From assembly GCA_947177925.1 (NCBI GenBank), contig CAMWWJ010000102.1, positions 1 through 10,377 of the forward strand: a stretch of DNA of 10,377 bases, in the 5' to 3' direction. This document shows, piece by piece, positions 1 through 5,117 of the stretch. The translations under genes were made by a program, and so were the position numbers. Below the pieces are notes generated by a model. It had not been told where the DNA came from, did not search any database, and worked only from the letters and a program-made list of their open reading frames with translations. The stretch is from an uncultured Lachnospiraceae bacterium (GTDB taxonomy: Bacteria > Bacillota > Clostridia > Lachnospirales > Lachnospiraceae). The stretch's first letter is position 1. Each line of letters starts with the position of its first letter.

Positions 1-61
<61 letters not shown>

Positions 62-85
62 TTCGGAGTCCGGGATTCCGTATAT

Positions 86-160
86 GGTGGGTATAGCGCA
101 GTTGGTTAGCGCGCCAGATTGTGGCTCTGGAGGCCAAGGGTTCGAATCCCTTTATCCACC
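86..160 (+). tRNA. tRNA-His (anticodon GTG)
   Basis: The anticodon arm is CCAGA-TT-GTG-GC-TCTGG, with GTG at 121-123. The T loop TTCGAAT and the D-arm sequence TAGCGCAGTTGGTTAGCGC are standard. The acceptor has eight pairs, including the histidine-specific extra G at -1 (G86) opposite C160, which is the identity element read by histidyl-tRNA synthetase. No CCA is encoded. Confidence 0.96.
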
Positions 161-162
161 TT

Positions 163-191
163 TTGTATATATTTTGTATAATGGGTATAAA
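163..191 (+). promoter_or_regulatory. possible internal sigma-A promoter for tRNA-Gln/tRNA-Lys
   Basis: TTGTAT at 163-168 and TATAAA at 186-191 are separated by 17 nt. Transcription would start near 198, about 15 nt before tRNA-Gln. The stretch between the His and Gln genes is very AT-rich, unlike the gap before tRNA-His, so chance matches are easy here. The cluster may equally be read from a promoter outside the window. Confidence 0.4.
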
Positions 192-212
192 ATATAGCAG
201 GAAAGATGATAT

Positions 213-284
213 TGGGCTATCGCCAAGCGGTAAGGCACAGGACTTTGACTCCTGCATTCGCAAGTTCGAATCTTGCTAGCCCAG
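213..284 (+). tRNA. tRNA-Gln (anticodon TTG)
   Basis: The acceptor strands TGGGCTA (213-219) and TAGCCCA (277-283) pair perfectly, with discriminator G284. The anticodon stem CAGGA/TCCTG encloses CTTTGAC, with TTG at 245-247. The T loop is TTCGAAT. The U1:A72 pair is typical of tRNA-Gln. No CCA is encoded. Confidence 0.96.
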
Positions 285-289
285 GTTTT

Positions 290-362
290 GGGCCACTAGC
301 TCAGGTGGTAGAGCACTTGACTTTTAATCAAGTTGTCCGGGGTTCGAGTCCCCGGTGGCTCA
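290..362 (+). tRNA. tRNA-Lys (anticodon TTT)
   Basis: The acceptor strand GGGCCAC (290-296) pairs with GTGGCTC (355-361), with one G-T pair, and the discriminator is A362. The anticodon stem CTTGA/TCAAG encloses CTTTTAA, with TTT at 323-325. The T arm is CCGGG-GTTCGAGT-CCCGG in outline. It starts only 5 nt after tRNA-Gln, so the two are surely co-transcribed. No CCA is encoded. Confidence 0.96.
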
Positions 363-467
363 TGAAATGTCGTTTGTGTGGACATGGTTCCCACAGGTGG
401 CATTTTTTTGTTGCATGAAGTGCATGCGGGATGAAACAGAAAATTGCATGAAAAGGATAAAGAAGTT

Positions 468-1910
468 ATGAGTAAGGAATATGTGAACAATACGGAAGAA
501 ATAAATCAAGACAAAGTAAATGAAAAGAATGAAAACAAGATGGGCATTATGCCTGTAAACAGACTGCTCCTCTCCATGTCGCTGCCTATGATGGTATCCA
601 TGCTGGTACAGGCTGCTTATAATGTGGTGGACAGCATTTTCGTGGCAAAGGTCAGCGAAAATGCCCTGACAGCCGTTTCCCTTGCTTTTCCGATTCAAAG
701 TCTTTTGATTGCGGTAGGGGCAGGTACGGGCGTTGGTATGAATGCAGTGCTTTCCAAAGCATTGGGAGAGAAAAATGTGGACAAGGCCAATAAGACTGCT
801 GTGAACGGAGTGTTTCTGGCGGTAATCGGTTATATTTTGTTTGTGCTGGTAGGCATTCTGGCGGTAAAGCCTTTTTACAGCTTCCAGTTAGCAGGCGGTA
901 CCATGAATGAGGCAACCAGACAGGAAATCTACCGCTATGGAGTGGATTATCTGACTATCTGCTGCGTGTGCTCCGCGGGTGTATTAGTACAGATGACTTT
1001 TGAAAGGCTTTTACAGTCTACTGGAAAAACCGTGTTATCCATGTGCACTCAGTTAGCTGGTGCTATTGTCAATATCGTGTTAGACCCTATTCTCATATTC
1101 GGCTTGCTTGGCTTTCCCAGAATGGAAGCGGCAGGCGCTGCTGTTGCAACTGTAGTGGGGCAGATAGTAGCTGCCGTAATGGGAATTGTGCTCCATATTC
1201 TGTTCAACAAAGAAATCCATATTTCCCTAAAAGGTTTCAAGCCGGATGTTTCTATTATTAAAAAAGTGTATTCTGTTGGAATTCCTTCTATTATCATGCA
1301 GGCAATCGGTTCTGTCATGGTATTTGGAATGAATAAGATTTTAATGGTATTTTCCTCTACTGCGGCAGCAGTCTTTGGGGTGTATTTCAAGCTGCAGAGC
1401 TTTGTGTTCATGCCGGTGTTTGGGTTGAATAACGGCATGGTTCCCATTATTGCGTTCAACTATGGAGCAGGAAAAAGGGAACGTCTTATAAAGACCATCA
1501 AGCTAAGTATTCTGTATGCGGTTGTCATTATGCTGGCAGGTTTCATAGTGCTGCAGATTTTCCCTGTGCCGCTTCTTAAGCTGTTTGATGCTTCGGACAA
1601 TATGCTGGATATAGGAGTGACAGCGCTTCGGACTATCAGCTATTCCTTTGTGTTTGCAGGCTATTGTATCGTGGCGGGAAGTGTGTTCCAGGCTCTTGGG
1701 AATGGAATGTACAGCCTGCTTGTATCGGTGCTGCGCCAGATGATCGTGCTCTTGCCGGTGGCATATCTGTTTGGGAAATGGTTCGGGCTTGAGCAGGTAT
1801 GGATGGCATTTCCTATTGCGGAGCTGATGTCTCTGGCTGCTTCCACGGTTTTTCTTGTGAGGATTTACAAAAAAGTAATCAGGCATATAGGAGCTGAACT
1901 GCAAAATTGA
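468..1910 (+). CDS. MATE-family multidrug/toxin efflux transporter
   Basis: This is a 480-residue polytopic membrane protein of the MATE (multidrug and toxic compound extrusion) family, which exports cationic drugs, metabolites or toxins by H+ or Na+ antiport. Two homologous halves are visible. The first begins near residue 30 with SLPMMVSMLVQAAYNVVDSIFVAKV and continues to the QSLLIAVGAGTGVGMNAVLSKALGE region. The second begins near residue 265 with VGIPSIIMQAIGSV and continues to PVFGLNNGMVPIIAFNYGAGK. Length fits 12 membrane spans. The first ~28 residues are hydrophilic and charged. I chose ATG 468 because AAAAGGA lies about 11 nt upstream; a TTG at 444 in frame would add eight residues but has a poor Shine-Dalgarno. 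There is no clear promoter between tRNA-Lys and this gene and no terminator after it, so it may be expressed partly by read-through from the tRNA cluster. The substrate cannot be told from sequence. Confidence 0.93.
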   Translation: MSKEYVNNTEEINQDKVNEKNENKMGIMPVNRLLLSMSLPMMVSMLVQAAYNVVDSIFVAKVSENALTAVSLAFPIQSLLIAVGAGTGVGMNAVLSKALGEKNVDKANKTAVNGVFLAVIGYILFVLVGILAVKPFYSFQLAGGTMNEATRQEIYRYGVDYLTICCVCSAGVLVQMTFERLLQSTGKTVLSMCTQLAGAIVNIVLDPILIFGLLGFPRMEAAGAAVATVVGQIVAAVMGIVLHILFNKEIHISLKGFKPDVSIIKKVYSVGIPSIIMQAIGSVMVFGMNKILMVFSSTAAAVFGVYFKLQSFVFMPVFGLNNGMVPIIAFNYGAGKRERLIKTIKLSILYAVVIMLAGFIVLQIFPVPLLKLFDASDNMLDIGVTALRTISYSFVFAGYCIVAGSVFQALGNGMYSLLVSVLRQMIVLLPVAYLFGKWFGLEQVWMAFPIAELMSLAASTVFLVRIYKKVIRHIGAELQN

Positions 1911-1919
1911 TGGAACTCG

Positions 1920-1948
1920 TTGACAGGTTTTAAAAGATGATATATAAT
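1920..1948 (+). promoter_or_regulatory. perfect-consensus sigma-A promoter of tRNA-Leu
   Basis: TTGACA at 1920-1925 and TATAAT at 1943-1948 match both consensus hexamers exactly, with the ideal 17-nt spacer. The start would be near 1955, leaving a leader of about 50 nt before the tRNA. The -35 begins 10 bases after the MATE stop codon. Confidence 0.85.
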
Positions 1949-2007
1949 TGCAATGTTGTGTTTTGTGGTGGCATTTCGAGAAGAACCATAGACGTGACTG
2001 TATATTT

Positions 2008-2087
2008 GCGGGTGTGGCGGAATTGGCAGACGCGCCAGATTTAGGTTCTGGTGGGCGACCGTGCAGGTTCAAGTCCTGTCACCCGCA
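2008..2087 (+). tRNA. tRNA-Leu (anticodon TAG)
   Basis: The acceptor strands GCGGGTG (2008-2014) and CACCCGC (2080-2086) pair fully, with discriminator A2087. The anticodon stem CCAGA/TCTGG encloses TTTAGGT, with TAG at 2042-2044. The T loop is GTTCAAGTC. The class II variable arm TGGGCGACCGT is rather short, giving 80 nt in total. It reads CTN, chiefly CTA/CTG, leucine codons. No CCA is encoded. It is transcribed alone, or after MATE read-through. Confidence 0.95.
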
Positions 2088-2137
2088 GGAAACAAAAGAC
2101 CGAATCCATTTTTGAGGATTCGGTCTTTTGTTTCCTG
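2086..2137 (+). terminator. perfect 22-bp inverted-repeat terminator after tRNA-Leu
   Basis: The arms 2086-2107 and 2116-2137 are exact reverse complements around an 8-nt loop (ATTTTTGA). The GC-rich core is GACCGAATCC/GGATTCGGTC, followed by TTTTGTTT and preceded by the matching A-rich tract, so it should work in either direction. The left arm begins on the last two bases of the mature tRNA (C2086, A2087), so there is no trailer between tRNA and hairpin. Confidence 0.9.
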
Positions 2138-2226
2138 ATGTTTTCATATTTCAATGTTCCGTGGCAGGTCTGAAACGGAAATTTTGGCAAAAGGGAGAAA
2201 AAGTATTTCCCTAGGGATTTAAATGC

Positions 2227-2255
2227 TTGTATTACCCAGTATTATCTGCTATAAT
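2227..2255 (+). promoter_or_regulatory. sigma-A promoter of the phosphofructokinase gene
   Basis: TTGTAT at 2227-2232 and TATAAT at 2250-2255 are separated by 17 nt. Transcription would start near 2262, giving a leader of about 83 nt. The strong terminator at 2086-2137 upstream isolates this gene from tRNA-Leu transcription. Confidence 0.7.
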
Positions 2256-2266
2256 CGGATTGATGC

Positions 2267-2304
2267 GGATATTCCATGTTTTCCCATGGAAAAGAGTAAT
2301 ATCC
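2267..2304 (+). promoter_or_regulatory. stem-loop in the phosphofructokinase mRNA leader
   Basis: GGATATT (2267-2273) pairs with AATATCC (2298-2304), and directly inside it CCATG (2274-2278) pairs with CATGG (2285-2289). An 8-nt bulge lies on the 3' side. The inner helix can instead grow to TTCCATG/CATGGAA (2272-2278/2285-2291), competing for two bases of the outer helix. It sits almost at the predicted 5' end of the mRNA and leaves the ribosome binding site at 2331 free, so an mRNA-stability role is more likely than occlusion. No known riboswitch is recognised. Confidence 0.4.
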
Positions 2305-2344
2305 GGTAAAAAATAAAAATAGAAATTCTAAAGGAGAGAACAGA

Positions 2345-3586
2345 ATGAAAGGTAATATCGTAGTCGGACAGTCTGGCGGACCTACGGCAGTAATCAACTC
2401 ATCCGTAGCCGGTGTATATGCGGCGGCAAAGAAATTAGGAGTAAACAAGATCTATGGTATGGTTCATGGTATTGAAGGATTTTTGGAAGATAAAATCGTT
2501 GACCTTGCTCCATATCTTGATGATGAAACAGGAATTGAAATGTTAAAGAGAACTCCTTCTGCATTTTTAGGCTCCTGCCGTTTTAAAATGCCAAAGATTG
2601 AAGGACATGAGGATGTATACGAAAAAGTATTTGAGATCATGGAGAAGCATGACATTGAGTGCCTGTTCTATGCAGGTGGCAATGACTCCATGGATACTGT
2701 TAAGATGTTGTCCGATTATGCAGCAGCTCATAACAAGCCACAGAGATTCATGGGCGTTCCAAAGACCATTGACAATGACCTTCCTGTGACGGATCACTGT
2801 CCGGGATATGGTTCCGCAGCAAAATATATTGCAACTTCCGTAAAAGAAATTATCCGTGACAACGAGTCTTTCGGTGCAAAGAAGCCTACCGTATGTATCG
2901 TTGAAATTATGGGACGTAATGCAGGCTGGCTGACAGCAGCGGCAGCTTTGGCAAAAGGACCTGACTGCTCGGGCTGTGATGCGATTTATTTACCTGAAAA
3001 AGTGTTCGATATGGACAAGTTCATGGAAAAAGTAAAAGAGCTTGCAGCTACAAAATCTTCCGTAGTAATTGCAGTTTCTGAAGGCGTTCATATTGCAGAT
3101 GGACGCTATGTATGCGAGCTTGCAAACGAGAATGTGGCAGTAGACGCATTCGGCCACAAGCAGATGTCCGGTACTGCTGCTTATCTTGCACAGATTGTTG
3201 CTGCTGAAACGGGCTTAAAGACCCGTGCGGTAGAATTCTCTACTTTACAAAGAGCTGCTACCCACCTGGCTTCCTTAACGGATATCAACGAAGCATTCCA
3301 GGTTGGCTCTGATGCGGTTAAGGCAGCAGAAGAAGGCAAGACCGGCATGATGATCACGCTTGACAGAAATGGTGACGATCCATATCAGTGTGGAACCTCC
3401 GCATATGATATTCATGCGATTGCCAACGTGGAAAGACCTGTTCCGGCAGAATGGATCACAGAGGATGGCTGCAACCTGAATGATGGTTATGTAAAATATG
3501 CAAGACCACTTATTATGGGTGAATTGACACCATTATTTGTGGACGGACTTCCACGTCATTTAGTAATGAAGGAATTGTTTGACTAA
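2345..3586 (+). CDS. pfp: 6-phosphofructokinase, probably PPi-dependent
   Basis: This 413-residue cytoplasmic enzyme of the phosphofructokinase A superfamily converts fructose 6-phosphate to fructose 1,6-bisphosphate. The N-terminal phosphate-binding loop is GQSGGPTAVINSS (residues 8-20). The donor-selectivity positions are GGNDS (111-115), with Asp114 where ATP enzymes have Gly, and PKTIDND (139-145), with Lys140 where ATP enzymes have Gly. Asp and Lys at these sites are the established marks of pyrophosphate-dependent enzymes, which act reversibly (EC 2.7.1.90). Asp143 in TIDND is the expected catalytic base, and MGRNAGW (189-195) is the substrate-binding loop. Asn113 replaces the more common Asp. 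The start at ATG 2345 follows AAGGAGAG at 2331 with good spacing. The gene appears monocistronic, with its own promoter and terminator. The donor assignment is motif-based; the family assignment is secure. Confidence 0.93.
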   Translation: MKGNIVVGQSGGPTAVINSSVAGVYAAAKKLGVNKIYGMVHGIEGFLEDKIVDLAPYLDDETGIEMLKRTPSAFLGSCRFKMPKIEGHEDVYEKVFEIMEKHDIECLFYAGGNDSMDTVKMLSDYAAAHNKPQRFMGVPKTIDNDLPVTDHCPGYGSAAKYIATSVKEIIRDNESFGAKKPTVCIVEIMGRNAGWLTAAAALAKGPDCSGCDAIYLPEKVFDMDKFMEKVKELAATKSSVVIAVSEGVHIADGRYVCELANENVAVDAFGHKQMSGTAAYLAQIVAAETGLKTRAVEFSTLQRAATHLASLTDINEAFQVGSDAVKAAEEGKTGMMITLDRNGDDPYQCGTSAYDIHAIANVERPVPAEWITEDGCNLNDGYVKYARPLIMGELTPLFVDGLPRHLVMKELFD

Positions 3587-3598
3587 GAAATAAGAAAA

Positions 3599-3636
3599 CG
3601 GAGAGCCCTGCCCCAAGGAGGGTTCTCTGCTTTTTT
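3599..3636 (+). terminator. Rho-independent terminator after phosphofructokinase
   Basis: Arms 3599-3609 and 3619-3629 form an 11-bp stem (core GAGAGCCCT/AGGGTTCTC, two G-T pairs) around a 9-nt loop. It is followed by C and six T, then GTTTTT. It begins 12 bases after the stop codon. Confidence 0.9.
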
Positions 3637-3677
3637 GTTTTTACGGCAGAAGGCTTATGGGATTTCCAATTTTTCTC

Positions 3678-3706
3678 TTTACAAGAAATTTAAATTATTG
3701 TATTAT
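3678..3706 (+). promoter_or_regulatory. sigma-A promoter of the LacI-family regulator gene
   Basis: TTTACA at 3678-3683 and TATTAT at 3701-3706 have a 17-nt spacer. The predicted start, near 3713, falls inside the operator at 3709-3722, so bound repressor would block initiation of its own gene. Confidence 0.65.
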
Positions 3707-3708
3707 AA

Positions 3709-3722
3709 GGAAAACGTTTTCC
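3709..3722 (+). promoter_or_regulatory. LacI-type operator at the regulator's own promoter
   Basis: GGAAAACGTTTTCC is a perfect 14-bp palindrome with a central CpG, as LacI-family proteins require. The GAAAACGTTTTC core recurs exactly at 4880-4891 and 4919-4930. It covers the predicted transcription start, which implies autorepression. It also matches 12 of 14 positions of the CcpA cre consensus. Confidence 0.78.
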
Positions 3723-3787
3723 GTTTCTATAGCTTTCCGGAGTGAGACTTATATGGAAGACGAAACAGAATGTTAAGGCGGGCTGTC

Positions 3788-4777
3788 ATGGTATCGATTA
3801 AGGATGTAGCAAAACATGCGGGAGTGGCCATTTCTACTGTATCAAAAGTATTGAATCATTATCCCAATGTCAGCAAGGATACACAGGAAAAAGTAAATAG
3901 AGCCATTGATGAGCTGGGATTCGTGCCCAATGCGGTAGCAGCGGCTCTTTCCAGTAAACAGGCAGGAAGAGTAGCGATTCTGATTAATTTAAATCCCCAG
4001 ATTCAGGCCATTGATGAAATTAACATGCAGTATCTGTCTGGTGCCATAAATCAGGCAATGTTGATGAATCTGGATATTATTACCGTATTTTTTTCTATGC
4101 TGAAGGACAAGAGCGTGGAAGAGATTACCAGATATTTTAAATCTCAAAGCATATCAGGCATTATTATATGCGGCTTAAATAAAGAAAGCAGGCAGCTCCA
4201 CAGCCTGATCGATTCTAAGGAATTTAAGATTGTGGTAATTGACGCGCCGGTATATAATGAAAATACTTCGTCAGTCTGGATAGACAACGAAAAGGCTCAG
4301 TACGATGTGGCAAAAAAAACAACAGAAAATATAAACTGCAAAAGTATCCTGTATATTGCAGGCCGAAATGACGGATATGTATCAGAGGAACGTTTGAAAG
4401 GGATTAAAAAGCTGGCAGAGGAATTCAAACTGAAGCTTTTGATCAGACAGGGAGAATTCAGTGAACTGAAAGCAAGGGAAATTACTTTTAAATATGCAAG
4501 GAACAAGGATATGGTAGCATGTGCTTCGGATCTTATGGCAATCGGAGCCATGAAGGCGCTTACAGAAATGGATATCTTCCGTCCGGTATGCGGTTTTGAC
4601 GGAATTGCCCTGATGGGATATGTGGGAAAGCAGATGAACACTGTAAGGCAGGATTTTTACCGGATATCTGCCGAGGCTGTAAAAGAATTAAATAACCTTA
4701 TGAATGGTGAAAGCGGAAGAAATATCAAGCTGGATTACAGCCTTGCGCGTATGAAGTATGAAGATATTATCTGTTAG
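3788..4777 (+). CDS. LacI-family transcriptional regulator
   Basis: This 329-residue DNA-binding regulator probably represses the phosphorylase gene and itself in response to a sugar ligand. The N-terminal helix-turn-helix is SIKDVAKHAGVAISTVSKVLN (residues 3-23), with Ile15, Ser16 and Lys20 at the base-reading positions. The hinge is NAVAAALSS, with Leu54 as the residue expected to insert at the operator's central CpG. From about residue 60 a periplasmic-binding-protein-like effector domain follows, with AGRVAILINLN, ISGIIICGL, SSVWIDNEKA, SILYIAGRNDGYVSEERLKG, ACASDLMAIGAMKAL and GFDGIALMGY. Length is normal. ATG 3788 gives the usual LacI N-terminus and has AAGGCGGG about 6 nt upstream; ATG 3770 would add six residues (MLRRAV) with a weaker site. 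The ligand is unknown; a malto-oligosaccharide or sugar phosphate is inference from the neighbours. Confidence 0.92.
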   Translation: MVSIKDVAKHAGVAISTVSKVLNHYPNVSKDTQEKVNRAIDELGFVPNAVAAALSSKQAGRVAILINLNPQIQAIDEINMQYLSGAINQAMLMNLDIITVFFSMLKDKSVEEITRYFKSQSISGIIICGLNKESRQLHSLIDSKEFKIVVIDAPVYNENTSSVWIDNEKAQYDVAKKTTENINCKSILYIAGRNDGYVSEERLKGIKKLAEEFKLKLLIRQGEFSELKAREITFKYARNKDMVACASDLMAIGAMKALTEMDIFRPVCGFDGIALMGYVGKQMNTVRQDFYRISAEAVKELNNLMNGESGRNIKLDYSLARMKYEDIIC

Positions 4778-4874
4778 ATGAAAAGTTTTCTATTTTAGGT
4801 ATAAATTAGGAGGGAACTGTAAAAACTCACTAAAAAGTTCTAAAATATTTGGTGGAATTTTTAAGAAAAAGTAC

Positions 4875-4903
4875 TTGCAGAAAACGTTTTCCTATGGTAA
4901 AGT
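4875..4903 (+). promoter_or_regulatory. sigma-A promoter of the alpha-glucan phosphorylase gene
   Basis: TTGCAG at 4875-4880 and TAAAGT at 4898-4903 have a 17-nt spacer. The start would be near 4910, leaving a leader of about 166 nt. A-rich tracts lie just upstream of the -35. One operator fills most of the spacer and a second lies just past the start, a strong repression layout. Confidence 0.65.
4879..4892 (+). promoter_or_regulatory. LacI-type operator 1 of the phosphorylase promoter
   Basis: AGAAAACGTTTTCC contains the 12-bp palindrome GAAAACGTTTTC (4880-4891), identical to the core in front of the LacI-family gene. It overlaps the last base of the -35 and most of the spacer, so binding would exclude RNA polymerase. 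Confidence 0.78.
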
Positions 4904-4917
4904 AGTAGAGAAAAATA

Positions 4918-4931
4918 AGAAAACGTTTTCC
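4918..4931 (+). promoter_or_regulatory. LacI-type operator 2 of the phosphorylase promoter
   Basis: AGAAAACGTTTTCC is an exact 14-bp copy of operator 1, with a centre-to-centre distance of 39 bp. It lies about 8 to 21 bases after the predicted start, where bound protein would block promoter clearance. The pair could also be held by a repressor tetramer or by two dimers. Confidence 0.78.
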
Positions 4932-5061
4932 AAAACATACAAAACATGATTCTGTTAGTATGTGCCTTACATAACATATGAGAAGGAGAAGGAAATTAGA
5001 ACAGAAGCAAATAACAAAAGCAGTACAAAATAGTACGAACTAGTTAAGCTTAAGTTTAGCT

Positions 5062-5117
5062 AAGGAGGTAATAGAATGAGTTTACAACTGAAAATGCAAA
5101 GGGAGGTATTACAAATG
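5062..5117 (+). promoter_or_regulatory. two strong ribosome binding sites with two in-frame start codons
   Basis: AAGGAGG (5062-5068) precedes ATG 5076. A second site, AAAGGGAGG (5098-5106), precedes an in-frame ATG at 5115, 39 bases later. The two units resemble each other beyond the Shine-Dalgarno: AAGGAGGTAATAGAATGA compared with AAGGGAGGTATTACAAATGA. A partial tandem duplication of the initiation region is therefore plausible. Either start, or both, could be used. Confidence 0.75.

Noticed and set aside
177..182. TATAAT between tRNA-His and tRNA-Gln as a -10 element
   Set aside because: At 16-18 nt spacing the -35 would fall on the tRNA-His acceptor, with no match; the TATAAA at 186-191 pairs better with TTGTAT.
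206..418. 70-codon open frame on the + strand across tRNA-Gln and tRNA-Lys
   Set aside because: It reads straight through two well-formed tRNA genes; peptides such as the one over tRNA-Lys are a common artefact of tRNA translation.
296..490. 64-codon open frame on the - strand with a PPGTRTPDNLIKSQ-type peptide
   Set aside because: This is the antisense of tRNA-Lys, a known spurious protein prediction, and it has no ribosome binding site.
1049..1459. 136-codon open frame on the - strand
   Set aside because: It is entirely opposite the MATE coding sequence, with no Shine-Dalgarno or recognisable motif.
1503..2072. 189-codon open frame on the - strand
   Set aside because: It lies opposite the end of the MATE gene, whose reading frame has clear family motifs, and it crosses tRNA-Leu. 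Its composition is Ser/His/Lys-rich, with no domain signal.
4790..4850. TATTTTAG/CTAAAATA inverted repeat after the LacI-family gene as a terminator
   Set aside because: The arms are 45 nt apart, have almost no GC and are not followed by a T run. No convincing terminator of that gene is seen.
4978..5043. 21-codon frame MRRRRKLEQKQ... in the phosphorylase leader
   Set aside because: There is no ribosome binding site before its ATG, and the basic residues simply come from the AGAAGGAGAAGG purine run. It is kept only as part of the leader observation.
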